This document shows, in pieces, positions 8,201 through 16,786 of a stretch of 64,000 nucleotides of DNA. The position numbers and the translations under genes are program-made. Numbering within the stretch: position 1 is the stretch's first letter; each line of letters starts with the position of its first letter. The notes under the pieces were generated by a model. The model made no database searches. It was not told the origin of the DNA and saw only the letters and a list, made by a program, of their open reading frames with translations. The stretch comes from Demequina silvatica (GTDB lineage Bacteria; Actinomycetota; Actinomycetes; Actinomycetales; Demequinaceae): the NCBI RefSeq assembly GCF_000971215.1, contig NZ_BBMA01000002.1, forward strand, positions 665,111-729,110, read 5' to 3'.

Positions 8201-10728
8201 GCCCGCGCGACCGCGACGCCCGGCCCGCCGTCCCCGGCGCGGTGCTGGTGGCCGCGTGCCTCTACGCCGTCACCATCGGCGAGGCGATCTGGCTGACCCT
8301 GCGCCACGTGTACCTCCCGGTCGACGCGGTGGTGTCCCGGTACGGCCTGGTGGTGGTCGTGGGCCTCGCGGTCGGGCTGCTCGCTGCGGTGCTCACCATC
8401 GCGATGCGCCGCGGGATCGTGGTGCTGGTCGCGCTCGCGGCCGTGGGCTACCTCGCCGCCGCGGTGCTGGTCGCGATTCCCGGCGCGACGGCCGACGTCG
8501 ACCGGCTGGCCGCCGCGCTGCTCGCGGCGGTCCAGGCACCGGTCACCGGGTGGAAGGACGTGGTGACGCTCCCCACACCGCTCGGGTCCTACGGCGCGAC
8601 GCTCGCCGTGCCGCTGGTGCTCACCGTCGCCACCACGGCCGCGGTGGTGTGGGCGGGGACCCGCGAGAGGCGGTGGGGCGCGGCCGCCGCGTTCGGCGGC
8701 GCCGGGTTCGCCGTCGCGATCGCGATCGGTCCCGCGGCCCGCACGAGCCTCGACGCGCTGCCCGGGCCGCTCGCCGGCGTGAGCCGCGAGATCCTCATCG
8801 GGCTGGGCGCGTTCGCCGCGACGCTCGCGTGGATGCTGTGGCGCATGGCGTTCGACCGCCGCACGGCGCTGCGCGCCGCCGGAGGGGGGATCCGCGGCGA
8901 GCGCGCGCCCGGGCGGGCTGCGGGACGGCTCGCGCTGGGCTCCGGCGTGCTGGTGCTCGCGCTGCTGGTGGGGGTGACCGTCGCGGTACCGGTCGCGCGG
9001 TCGCAGCCGCGTGAGGTCGCGCGCACGGAGATCGAGCCGCGGCTGGTGGTGGACCGCTCCGTGTCGCCCCTGTCGACCTACCGGGCGTACTTCGCGGACG
9101 ACGTCTACGACGCCCCGCTGTTCGAGGTGACCGACGTCACGGGGGAGGTGGACCGGATCCGCATCGCGACCCTGCCGTTCTTCGACGGCAGCTCCTTCAC
9201 CGCGGTCGCGCCCGACGGGTACACGCCGCTGCGCTTCCAGCGCGTGCCGTCCGCGCTCGCCGTCGATGCGGAGGAGACGGTGACCGCGACCGTCACCATC
9301 GACGCGCTCGAGGGGCCGTGGGCGCCCGTGCCGGGGCCGCTGGGCGGCGCCACGTTTGGCGGTCCGCGCGCCGCGGCCCTCGCCGACTCGTTCTACTACG
9401 CGCCCGAGGCCACCGCCGCGGTGATCGCGATCGACGGCGGCGTCGCGTCGGGCGACACGCTCACGGTGACGGCGGGCGCCGCGCCCACCGTCACGCTCGC
9501 GGACGCGGGCGCCTCCCCCGGCGCGTCCGGCATCCCCGCCGAGCTGGTGCCCGAGTCCCTGCGCACCTGGGTCGAGGACCAGGGCGTCTCCCGCGACGGC
9601 GCCGGCCTCGCCACGCTGGTCGAGCGGCTGCGCGCACGCGGCTACCTCAGCCACGCGCTCGATGCGGACGGCTCCCCGCGGTGGATCACGGACCTGGGCG
9701 GCTACTCCTTCGAGCCGTCGCCCGCGGGTCACTCGTTCGACCGGATCGACCGGATGTTCGGTTCCCTGCTCGAGCGCGAGGCGGAGGCCGGCGGCGAGGC
9801 GGGCGACGCGAGCCTGGTGGCCGCCGTGGGCGACGACGAGCAGTTCTCCGTCGCGGTCGCCCTCATGGCCGCGGAGCTGGGCTTCCCCGCGCGCGTGGTC
9901 GTGGGCGTCCGCCTGACCGACACGGACGTCAACGGCTGGGCGCCGCCGGCGTGCGTCGACGTGTGCCGCGGCCGCAACATGAGCGTGTGGACCGAGGTGC
10001 AGTCGGGCGCCGGCGAGTGGATCGCGGTCGACGTCACCCCGCAGCACGAGTCGCCCGTCACGCCGTCCGTCGCCACCGAGCGCGAGCCCGAGCTGCCGAC
10101 CGCGACCGACCCGGACCGCGCCGAGCCGATCGACGCCGTCGCGGCGCTCAAGGGACGCAGCGGCGGCGGTGAGCCCGCCTCGGTGGTCGACGCCGAGGAC
10201 GGCTGGTTCACCGACGGCGTCCGCCTGGCGCTCGGCGTCGGGCTGATCCTGCTGCTGCTCCTGGGCCCCGTGGTCGCGATCCTCGCCGCCAAGGCGGTGC
10301 GCCGCAGGCGCCGCCGCCGCCGGGGCGACCCGCGCGCCTCCGCCGAGGGCGGCTGGGACGAGTACGTGGACGTCGGCATCGACGCGGGCCTGCCGCCCCT
10401 GCCGCTCGCGACGCGCCGCGAGCTGGCCGCCGCGTACGGGACGGCCAACGGCCTCGCGCTGGCGGAGCTCGCGGACCGGGCCACCTTCACCCGCGAGGGC
10501 GTGGGCCGGGACGATGCGGCGCGCGCCTGGCAGATGCTGGCGGAGGACCGCGCGGAGCTCCGGGGACGGCAGGGCCGGTGGCGTAGGCTCGCCTCGCGTC
10601 TGTCGACCCGGTCGCTGCTGGGGGGTCGGGGCGACGAGCCGCCGTCCGGTCGCGACGCCGTGCGCGTCGACGAGCGGTGGCGTCACGTGCCGTCGCCCGC
10701 CTCCTCCACGTCGAGGGGACGGCGATGA
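8197..10728 (+). CDS. Membrane transglutaminase-like protein, apparently catalytically inactive
   Basis: An 843-residue protein with about seven predicted helices in the first 265 residues, a long exported region, a transglutaminase-like domain around residues 530-620 and a C-terminal helix near 675-702 followed by a basic, cytoplasmic tail. The layout is that of the membrane proteins normally found next to moxR-DUF58 genes. Aligning on the conserved GFPAR motif, the position of the catalytic Cys is Asp (in GDDEQFSVA) and the catalytic His is Ser (in MSVWTEV). Only the third residue, Asp in AVDVT, is kept. I therefore infer a non-enzymatic, binding role in this operon. The ATG start overlaps the DUF58 stop. 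Confidence 0.88.
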   Translation: MSPRDRDARPAVPGAVLVAACLYAVTIGEAIWLTLRHVYLPVDAVVSRYGLVVVVGLAVGLLAAVLTIAMRRGIVVLVALAAVGYLAAAVLVAIPGATADVDRLAAALLAAVQAPVTGWKDVVTLPTPLGSYGATLAVPLVLTVATTAAVVWAGTRERRWGAAAAFGGAGFAVAIAIGPAARTSLDALPGPLAGVSREILIGLGAFAATLAWMLWRMAFDRRTALRAAGGGIRGERAPGRAAGRLALGSGVLVLALLVGVTVAVPVARSQPREVARTEIEPRLVVDRSVSPLSTYRAYFADDVYDAPLFEVTDVTGEVDRIRIATLPFFDGSSFTAVAPDGYTPLRFQRVPSALAVDAEETVTATVTIDALEGPWAPVPGPLGGATFGGPRAAALADSFYYAPEATAAVIAIDGGVASGDTLTVTAGAAPTVTLADAGASPGASGIPAELVPESLRTWVEDQGVSRDGAGLATLVERLRARGYLSHALDADGSPRWITDLGGYSFEPSPAGHSFDRIDRMFGSLLEREAEAGGEAGDASLVAAVGDDEQFSVAVALMAAELGFPARVVVGVRLTDTDVNGWAPPACVDVCRGRNMSVWTEVQSGAGEWIAVDVTPQHESPVTPSVATEREPELPTATDPDRAEPIDAVAALKGRSGGGEPASVVDAEDGWFTDGVRLALGVGLILLLLLGPVVAILAAKAVRRRRRRRRGDPRASAEGGWDEYVDVGIDAGLPPLPLATRRELAAAYGTANGLALAELADRATFTREGVGRDDAARAWQMLAEDRAELRGRQGRWRRLASRLSTRSLLGGRGDEPPSGRDAVRVDERWRHVPSPASSTSRGRR

Positions 10729-10753
10729 CGCGCTCGAGGGAAGGAGCAGGACG

Positions 10754-12466
10754 ATGACGGCAGGTGTCCTCACGGAGGTGTCCGGCGAGGTCGCGGTCGG
10801 CGCGCCGGGCGGGTTCGCGCTCGTCGGGGCGGTGGTCGCGGGGTTCGTGCTCGGCCTCGTGTGGATGGGCCTCGCGCTGGGCGCCGTCTACCGCAAGGTG
10901 GGCGCCCGCCCCGTCCTCGGGTGGATCCCGGTGGTCCGCTACGCCGTCCTCGCGCACCTCACGCAGTCGACCGTCGCCGGCACCGTGATCGCCCGCGTCC
11001 TCGCCTTCCTGGGCCTCGCCACCTGGGCGTTCGGCGCGCTGCTGGCCTCCTCGAGCGCGATCGCGCTGGCGGGCCTGGGCGTCGCCGCCGTCGCGGGGCT
11101 CGCCGCCTGGATCATGTGGATCGTCCAGACGCACCGCTTCGGGCTCGATCACTCCCTCCCCGCCGGGCTGCCGGTGCTCGCCGCCGTCGCGCCGGGCATC
11201 TGGGCGGCCGTGGTCGGGTGGGGCGGCATGGTACGCCCCGTGTCCGGCACGGTGCCCGTGCGCGCCCCCGCGCAGGGGGACGATGCGCCGGTCGCCGAGC
11301 CTCCCGCCCCCGCCTCTCCCGTGGTCGCCTCCGCAGACGGCCCTGCCGAGGAGGCGCCGGTGCCCACGCCCGCGTGGGGGTTCGCCGCCCCCGCGGTCGA
11401 GGACATGTACCCCGTCGAGCCCTTCACTGGCAGCGACGGCTACCCCGAGCCCGCGCCGCCGGTCGAGCCCGAGCCCGAGCCGGTGCCGACCACGGAGCGG
11501 ATCGCCGTCCGCGAGTCCCCGTACGCGGGCCTCGCCCGCGTCGATGCCGACGACGATCCCCGCGCCGAGCGCCGCTCCCCGTACGCCGAGCTCGCGCCCC
11601 GCGACCTGCCCGCCGCCGAGGCGATCGAGCCGGAGCCGGTCGCGCCGGCCGCGAGCGCGTCCGCGGCGCCGTCCGCCCCGTCCGCCCCGTCCGAGGAGGC
11701 GGCCTGGGAGGCCGCGGTCGAGGCCGTGCCGCCGGCCTTGCCGGAGGCGGAGGCCGCCGCCCCCGAGCTGGAGTCCACGCCCGAGCCCGAGCCGGAGCCC
11801 GCGCCGGTCGCCGCGCCCGTCTACGTCGAGCCGACCCCGACCCTCCCCATCAGCCCGTACATGCGCGGCGGCGCGGCCGCCCCGCCGCAGGCTCCCACCA
11901 CGGTGCCGACGTTCGAGATGCCGCAGGCACCCGCGCCCGCCCCCGAGCCCGCGCCTGACGTCGCCGAGGACACCGTCGACGAGGAGCGCGCGGTGCCGCC
12001 CGGCTACCACGCCGCCGTCATCCCGCCCCCGCCACCGCCCGCGCCGCCGGTGCCGGCGGAGGCGCCCGCCGCATCGTCCCCCGCGCCCGACGTCGACCAC
12101 GACGACCGCACCCAGGTCTCCACCCGCCAGCGCGAGGCGTGGGAGCTGCTCACCTCCGAGGGCGGCGTGCACCGGTTCGACGCCTCGGCGGTGCTGCTGG
12201 GCCGGCAGGGAGGGCTGCCGCCGGTCGACGGCACGCGCCGGCTGGACCTCGCGGACTCGACCCGCACGGTCTCGAAGGCGCACGCGCGCCTGGTGCTGCA
12301 GGCGGGGACGTGGTGGGTCGAGGATCTCGGCTCCACCAACGGGACCTACCTGGTCGACGGCGACGGCCGCGAGGCGCAGGTGCCGGAGGGCGTCCCGACG
12401 CCCGTCGCGGGACGCCTGATCCTGGGCGACATCGAGGTCGAGATCCGCCGCAGGAGCATGGCATGA
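10754..12466 (+). CDS. FHA-domain protein with N-terminal DUF5684-like membrane region
   Basis: 570 residues. The first 160 hold about four membrane helices and resemble the DUF5684 family (AVYRKVGARPVLGWIP). Residues 170-450 are a Pro/Glu/Ala-rich, probably disordered linker. The last 100 residues form a forkhead-associated domain with the phosphothreonine-binding motifs (LGRQGG, SKAHARL, LGSTNGTYL). It therefore likely tethers phosphothreonine recognition to the membrane. The start is set by a GGAAGGAG Shine-Dalgarno ahead of ATG 10754. A PP2C phosphatase gene overlaps its end (ATGA), a logical partner. No Ser/Thr kinase gene lies in the window, so the kinase that would create the FHA ligand must be encoded elsewhere. 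Confidence 0.9.
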   Translation: MTAGVLTEVSGEVAVGAPGGFALVGAVVAGFVLGLVWMGLALGAVYRKVGARPVLGWIPVVRYAVLAHLTQSTVAGTVIARVLAFLGLATWAFGALLASSSAIALAGLGVAAVAGLAAWIMWIVQTHRFGLDHSLPAGLPVLAAVAPGIWAAVVGWGGMVRPVSGTVPVRAPAQGDDAPVAEPPAPASPVVASADGPAEEAPVPTPAWGFAAPAVEDMYPVEPFTGSDGYPEPAPPVEPEPEPVPTTERIAVRESPYAGLARVDADDDPRAERRSPYAELAPRDLPAAEAIEPEPVAPAASASAAPSAPSAPSEEAAWEAAVEAVPPALPEAEAAAPELESTPEPEPEPAPVAAPVYVEPTPTLPISPYMRGGAAAPPQAPTTVPTFEMPQAPAPAPEPAPDVAEDTVDEERAVPPGYHAAVIPPPPPPAPPVPAEAPAASSPAPDVDHDDRTQVSTRQREAWELLTSEGGVHRFDASAVLLGRQGGLPPVDGTRRLDLADSTRTVSKAHARLVLQAGTWWVEDLGSTNGTYLVDGDGREAQVPEGVPTPVAGRLILGDIEVEIRRRSMA

Positions 12467-13278
12467 GCGGCGCGGCGCCCGAGGTCGCCGGCGCGGGCGT
12501 GACCGCGGTGGGCGGACGCGCGCGCAACGAGGATGCGTTCATCGCCGCGGCGCCCGTGTTCGTGGTCGCGGACGGCATGGGCGGGCACCTCGCGGGCGCG
12601 GAGGCGGCCTGGGCCGCGATGGAGGCGTTCCAGCGCCTGGTCGGCGGCGCCGCCACCCCCGAGGACGTCGAGCGCGCGCACCTCGAGGCGCGCCGCAACG
12701 TGACCAAGGTGCAGATCGAGGTGGGGGCCGCCTCCGGCACCACCCTGACCGGCGCGGTCGCGGTGACCCACGCGGGAAGTCCCTGGTGGATGGTGGTCAA
12801 CGTGGGCGACTCGCGCACGTACGCCCTCGACGGCGGCGAGCTGCGGCAGGTCACGGTCGACCACTCGCACGTGCAGGAGCTCATCGACGCCGGGCACATC
12901 ACGCCCGCGCAGGCCGCCGTGCACCCGGACAGGAACATCCTCACGCGCGCCGTGGGGGACGACATCCCCGAGATGGACGCGTGGCTGGTGCCGCAGGTCC
13001 CCGGACGCCGCCTGGTGGTGGCGAGCGACGGGCTGCTCAAGGAGGTCGAGGACCGGGAGATCGGCGAGGTCGCGGGGCTCATCGGCGATCCGGAGACGGC
13101 CGCCGCGGCGCTGGTCGACCTCGCCGTCGAGCGCGGCGCGACCGACAACGTCACCGTGGTGGTGGCGGACGCCACCTCCGTCACCCCCGACGGCGCCGAG
13201 GCGGCGCCCTGGCCGGTGTGGGGCGAGGTCGCGCACGAGGACACCACCCCGAGCCTGCGGAGGCGAGGCGGCGCGTGA
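12463..13278 (+). CDS. PP2C-family Ser/Thr protein phosphatase
   Basis: 271 residues, all catalytic domain. PPM/PP2C motifs are visible in order: NEDAF near the start, VADGMGGH (metal-binding Asp and Gly), [24 protein letters not shown] and TDNVTVVV, so the metal-coordinating aspartates are intact. It should dephosphorylate Ser/Thr-phosphorylated proteins in the cytoplasm. The gene overlaps the FHA gene upstream and the tail-anchored gene downstream, so all three are probably co-translated and serve one signalling complex. There is no regulatory or membrane domain in the phosphatase itself. Membrane recruitment through its neighbours is inferred. Confidence 0.95.
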   Translation: MSGAAPEVAGAGVTAVGGRARNEDAFIAAAPVFVVADGMGGHLAGAEAAWAAMEAFQRLVGGAATPEDVERAHLEARRNVTKVQIEVGAASGTTLTGAVAVTHAGSPWWMVVNVGDSRTYALDGGELRQVTVDHSHVQELIDAGHITPAQAAVHPDRNILTRAVGDDIPEMDAWLVPQVPGRRLVVASDGLLKEVEDREIGEVAGLIGDPETAAAALVDLAVERGATDNVTVVVADATSVTPDGAEAAPWPVWGEVAHEDTTPSLRRRGGA

Positions 13279-13814
13279 GCGGCGAGGACGAGACCCGCGT
13301 CTCGGGGCGCCGCCGCGCCGCGAGCGAGGCGACCGGGACGGACGAGGCGACCGCCGCATCGTCCCGGCGCGACGCCGACGTCACCCGCCTGTCCCGCCGG
13401 CGCATCGCGGACGGCGCCACCCAGCCGGCCGAGCCGCCGGGCGCGACCACCCGGCCCGCGGCGCCGCTCGGGACGCCCGCCGACGGCATCCTGCGGCCCC
13501 CCGCGGGCCTCGCCGCGCGCGACGACGACGGCGACGATCACGTCCCCGTCGTTCCCGGGCGCGCGGGCGACTTCGGCGGGTCGCCGCAGCACTACTACCC
13601 CCGCATCCGGCACACCCAGGACGCGACCGGCGCGGGCGTGTGGCCCGAGCCGCCGCGCGACACGGGGCCGCTCGCGCAGGTGATGGACCAGCCCGCGCGC
13701 GAGGCGCGGCGGGTCGCGGACGCGCGCGGTCGGCGGCGTCGCCGGGTGCTCGCCGTCGCGGGCGGTGCCGCCGCGCTGGCGGCCGCCGCGGGCGTCGCGC
13801 TCGCGCTGCTGTAG
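13275..13814 (+). CDS. Hypothetical tail-anchored membrane protein
   Basis: 179 residues starting with the GTG that overlaps the PP2C stop. The first 150 residues are polar, rich in Arg, Asp, Thr and Pro, with several basic SRR/RRR clusters and threonines that could be phosphorylation sites. The very C-terminus is an Arg cluster followed by one hydrophobic helix of about 20 residues ([20 protein letters not shown]), so the protein should sit in the membrane with its bulk in the cytoplasm. No known domain recognised. As last gene of the FHA/PP2C operon it may be a phosphorylated anchor read by the FHA domain. That is inference. Confidence 0.75.
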   Translation: MSGEDETRVSGRRRAASEATGTDEATAASSRRDADVTRLSRRRIADGATQPAEPPGATTRPAAPLGTPADGILRPPAGLAARDDDGDDHVPVVPGRAGDFGGSPQHYYPRIRHTQDATGAGVWPEPPRDTGPLAQVMDQPAREARRVADARGRRRRRVLAVAGGAAALAAAAGVALALL

Positions 13815-13841
13815 CGCCGCTGCGGCCCCCGGTGCCGCCGC

Positions 13842-13847
13842 TAGGCT
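13842..13847 (+). promoter_or_regulatory. -10 box (TAGGCT) for leaderless gcvT
   Basis: TAGGCT lies six bases before the gcvT ATG, the spacing expected when transcription starts at the A of the start codon. No Shine-Dalgarno is present between them. Confidence 0.6.
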
Positions 13848-13853
13848 GGCCGC

Positions 13854-14984
13854 ATGTCCGACGCCACCCTGCGCTCCCCCCTCCACGACCAGCACGTCGC
13901 GCTCGGCGCGACGCTGGTCCCGTTCGCGGGCTGGGAGATGCCGGTCCGCTACACGGGCGACATCGCCGAGCACACCGCTGTCCGCACCGCGGCCGGGCTG
14001 TTCGACCTGTCGCACATGGGCGAGATCTCCGTGCGGGGCGACGGTGCGGAGGCGTTCCTCGACCACGCGCTCGCGGGCCGCATGTCCGCGGTCGCGCTGT
14101 GGGGCGCGAAGTACACGATGCTCTGCACGCCCGCGGGTGGCGTGATCGACGACCTGATCGTGTACCGCCGCGACTGGGACCACTTCATCATCGTCGCCAA
14201 CGCCGCCAACAAGGACGTGGTGGTCGCCGAGCTCAGCGCCCGCCTCGAGGGCTTCGACGCGACGCTCGAGGACATCTCCGCCGAGGTCGCGCTCATCGCC
14301 GTGCAGGGGCCGCTGGCCGAGGGGATCGTGGCGCGCATGTGCACCCGCGGCGACGACGACATCCGTGCGATGCGCTACTACTCGGCCGCGAACGTCCTGC
14401 TCAGCGGCGACATCCACGCCTTCGTCGCGCGCACCGGGTACACCGGCGAGGACGGCTTCGAGCTGTTCGTCGACGCGGACGAGGCCGCGGCCGTGTGGGC
14501 GCTGGCGCTCGAGACCGGGGCCGCCGACGGGATCGTCCCGTGCGGGCTGTCCTCGCGCGACACGCTGCGCCTCGAGGCGGGCATGCCGCTGTACGGCCAG
14601 GAGCTCACGCGCGACACCACGCCGTTCGACGCGGGCCTCGGGCGGATCGTCGCGTTCGGCACCGCCGCCAAGCCGCGCGGCGACTTCGTGGGCCGCGAGG
14701 CGCTGCTGCGCGCGAAGGTCGAGGGTCCGTCGCGGGTCCTGGTCGGCCTGGTGGGCGACGGCCGCCGCGCGGCCCGCGCCGGCTACCCGGTTCTCGATGC
14801 GGACGGCGCGGCCGTGGGCGTGGTGACGTCCGGAGCGCCGTCGCCCACGCTGGGCCGGCCCATCGCGATGGCGTACGTCCCGGCGTCGCTCGCGGAGCCG
14901 GGGACGGTGGTCGGGATCGACGTGCGCGGCAGGCGCGAGGACATGACCGTGACGGCGCTACCGTTCTACTCGCGGGCCTCGTAG
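13854..14984 (+). CDS. gcvT: Glycine cleavage system T protein (aminomethyltransferase)
   Basis: 376 residues, normal length. GcvT moves the methylene group from the aminomethyl-lipoyl arm of GcvH to tetrahydrofolate, releasing ammonia. The N-terminal signature ([10 protein letters not shown], then FDLSHMGEI) and the later YTGEDGFEL and [13 protein letters not shown] segments identify the folate-binding T protein, with the catalytic Asp in the family position. gcvH follows after 62 bases. The gcvP and lpd genes are not in the window. The gene appears leaderless, with TAGGCT six bases ahead of ATG. Its stop codon TAG is itself part of a second TAGGCT that probably serves gcvH. Confidence 0.95.
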   Translation: MSDATLRSPLHDQHVALGATLVPFAGWEMPVRYTGDIAEHTAVRTAAGLFDLSHMGEISVRGDGAEAFLDHALAGRMSAVALWGAKYTMLCTPAGGVIDDLIVYRRDWDHFIIVANAANKDVVVAELSARLEGFDATLEDISAEVALIAVQGPLAEGIVARMCTRGDDDIRAMRYYSAANVLLSGDIHAFVARTGYTGEDGFELFVDADEAAAVWALALETGAADGIVPCGLSSRDTLRLEAGMPLYGQELTRDTTPFDAGLGRIVAFGTAAKPRGDFVGREALLRAKVEGPSRVLVGLVGDGRRAARAGYPVLDADGAAVGVVTSGAPSPTLGRPIAMAYVPASLAEPGTVVGIDVRGRREDMTVTALPFYSRAS

Positions 14985-14987
14985 GCT
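14982..14987 (+). promoter_or_regulatory. -10 box (TAGGCT) for gcvH overlapping the gcvT stop
   Basis: The TAGGCT hexamer contains the gcvT stop codon. It is followed by about 55 bases of leader with a GAGAGGGG Shine-Dalgarno before the gcvH ATG. It could allow gcvH transcription independent of gcvT. Confidence 0.45.
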
Positions 14988-15046
14988 CGTCCCAGGGCCG
15001 GCCCGCCGGCGCTCCACCGCAGAACCGTCCCCAGAGAGGGGTAGCC

Positions 15047-15430
15047 ATGTCGAACGTTCCCGAGGAGCTCGCGTACTCCGCCGAGCACGAGTGGGTCTCC
15101 GGCGAGCCCGACGCGGGTGCGGAGGTGACCATCGGGATCACCGAGCACGCCGCGCAGGCGCTCGGCGACATCGTGTACGTCGAGGCGCCCCGGGTGGGCG
15201 ACACCGTGATCGCGGGCGAGGTCTGCGGCGAGCTCGAGTCGACAAAGGCCGTGAGCGAGCTGTACTCGCCGGTCTCCGGCACCGTCACGGCGGTCAACGA
15301 GGGCCTCGAGTCCTCGCCCGAGACCATCAACTCCGACGCCTACGGCGACGGCTGGATCTTCAAGGTCGAGGTCTCCGAGACCGCGACCGACCTGCTCGAC
15401 GCCGAGGCCTACGCGGCGACGGTCGAGTAG
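15047..15430 (+). CDS. gcvH: Glycine cleavage system H protein
   Basis: 127 residues, the usual size of the lipoyl carrier of the glycine cleavage system. The lipoylated lysine is in [17 protein letters not shown], and the N-terminal YSAEHEWV motif is typical. It shuttles the aminomethyl group between GcvP, GcvT and Lpd. The ATG at 15047 has a good Shine-Dalgarno (GAGAGGGG). It lies directly behind gcvT and in front of a Nudix gene that starts 16 bases after its stop, so the three may form one transcript. Confidence 0.96.
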   Translation: MSNVPEELAYSAEHEWVSGEPDAGAEVTIGITEHAAQALGDIVYVEAPRVGDTVIAGEVCGELESTKAVSELYSPVSGTVTAVNEGLESSPETINSDAYGDGWIFKVEVSETATDLLDAEAYAATVE

Positions 15431-15446
15431 CGGACGGGCCGTCCCC

Positions 15447-15959
15447 GTGCCTGTCAACACGCGTCTGGTGGTGGCCGCCGCCATCACCGACTCCCTCGAG
15501 GCCCCCCGCCGGCTCCTCGCCGCCCGCCGCAGCGCCCCCTCGGCGCTCGCGGGCCTGTGGGAGTTCGCCGGCGGCAAGGTCGAGCGCGGCGAGAGCCCCG
15601 AGCACGCGCTGCGCCGCGAGCTGCGCGAGGAGCTCGGCGTCGAGGTCGAGATCGGCGACGAGGTGGTGGGCCCCGACGACGGCCACGGCATCGAGGACGC
15701 GTGCGGCGACGCCCCCGTGTGGATGCTCCGCCCCGGCGACGCCGACCTCGAGCGCCTGGTCATGCGCGTGTGGTGGGCGCGGATCCTGCCCGGCGCGGAC
15801 GGCGCGGCCGTGGAGCCGCGCCCCCTCGAGGACCACGACGAGCTGCGCTGGCTCGAGCCCGGCGGCTGGCGCGACGTGCCGTGGCTGCCCGCGGACAAGA
15901 GGATCGTCGAGGCGCTCCTCGACGACGCGATCGAGCGCCACCGCAGCGCCTACTGCTGA
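15447..15959 (+). CDS. Nudix hydrolase (MutT-like)
   Basis: 170 residues. The Nudix box is complete: GKVERGESPEHALRRELREE followed by LG, matching GX5EX7REUXEEXGU with all catalytic glutamates. The WEFAGGKVE context is typical of MutT-type (deoxy)nucleotide pyrophosphohydrolases such as those that remove 8-oxo-dGTP, though the substrate cannot be fixed from sequence. GTG start 16 bases after gcvH. It converges with the Tag glycosylase gene. Both plausibly deal with damaged bases, but their opposite orientation gives no evidence of co-regulation. Confidence 0.9.
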   Translation: MPVNTRLVVAAAITDSLEAPRRLLAARRSAPSALAGLWEFAGGKVERGESPEHALRRELREELGVEVEIGDEVVGPDDGHGIEDACGDAPVWMLRPGDADLERLVMRVWWARILPGADGAAVEPRPLEDHDELRWLEPGGWRDVPWLPADKRIVEALLDDAIERHRSAYC

Positions 15960-16004
15960 CACCCCCGCGCACGATTCACGCGCACCGGACCGTCAATCCG
16001 GACA

Positions 16005-16023
16005 TATCCACATCAAGTGGATA
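16005..16023. terminator. Inverted repeat between convergent genes
   Basis: TATCCAC and GTGGATA form a perfect 7-bp stem around a 5-base loop in a locally AT-richer stretch between the Nudix gene and tag. A second inverted pair (CAGACC 16044-16049, GGTCTG 16066-16071) lies just beyond. Without a U tract, either could be a bidirectional terminator or an operator. Terminator is favoured because both flanking genes end here. Confidence 0.45.
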
Positions 16024-16087
16024 CAAATGTGGACAACTCGCGACAGACCTTGGTCCCGCATGCCTGGTCTGACCCAGGTCGCACCCT

Positions 16088-16654
16088 CTACCGCGCCGCG
16101 ACGCACCCCGCGATGTGGTCGTCGACCAGCCCGCAGGCCTGCATCGCCGCGTACATGGTGGTGGGCCCCACGAACACGAATCCGGCCTGCTTGAGCGCCT
16201 TCGCCAGCGCGACGGACTCCGGCGTCGAGGCCGGCACGTCCTGCCAGGAGGCGGGCGCGGCCGGCCGTGGCTCGGGCGCGAAGCTCCAGAAGAGCTCGTC
16301 CAGGCTGGTGCCTTGTTCGCGCAGGCCCACCGTCGCGCGCGCGTTCACGATCGCGGACTCGATCTTGCGCCGGTTCCGCACGATCCCGGCGTCCTCGAGC
16401 AGCCGCTCCACGTCCGCGTCCCCGAACGCGGCGACCGCCTCCGGCTCGAAGCCGGCGAACGCCTCGCGGTAGCCGTCCCGCTTGCGCAGGATGGTGATCC
16501 ACGCGAGCCCCGACTGCGCCCCCTCGAGCACGATCCTCTCCAGGAGCGCCGCGTCGCCGTGCACCGGCAGGCCCCACTCCTCGTCGTGGTACCGCTCGTA
16601 CAGCGGGTCGCCGGCGCCGAAGCAGCGGATGAGGTCGTTCGTCTCGGTGATCAT
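16088..16654 (-). CDS. tag: DNA-3-methyladenine glycosylase I
   Basis: 188 residues, the size of E. coli Tag. This enzyme excises 3-methyladenine from alkylated DNA. Family segments are clear: RCFGAGDPLYERYHDEEWG, SGLAWITILRKRDGYREAF, AGIVRNRRKIESAIVNAR, and ACGLVDDHIAGC near the end. The zinc-binding Cys/His at the N-terminus (RC, YHD) and the C-terminal His and Cys (DDHIAGC) are present. A weak CAGACT -10 box lies six bases upstream of ATG, so it may be leaderless. A copy of the GGACGATGCG repeat sits just upstream of that box. Confidence 0.95.
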   Translation of the reverse strand: MITETNDLIRCFGAGDPLYERYHDEEWGLPVHGDAALLERIVLEGAQSGLAWITILRKRDGYREAFAGFEPEAVAAFGDADVERLLEDAGIVRNRRKIESAIVNARATVGLREQGTSLDELFWSFAPEPRPAAPASWQDVPASTPESVALAKALKQAGFVFVGPTTMYAAMQACGLVDDHIAGCVAAR

Positions 16655-16771
16655 GGGACCAGTCTGACGGGACGATGCGACAGTCGCCCGGGCGCCCCGC
16701 CCGCCTGGGGACGGGGCCGGGTTCGCGAGGTGCTGGGGACATCGGGTCTGGCCGCACGCCGGAGCGGCGGG

Positions 16772-16777
16772 TATCGT
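16772..16777 (+). promoter_or_regulatory. -10 box (TATCGT) for metF
   Basis: TATCGT ends nine bases before the metF ATG, with no Shine-Dalgarno between. A leaderless or very short-leader transcript is likely. Confidence 0.45.
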
Positions 16778-16786
16778 GAGCGCGCC

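Noticed and set aside
13815-13853. Glycine riboswitch before gcvT
   Set aside because: Only 39 bases separate the genes and the transcript appears leaderless.
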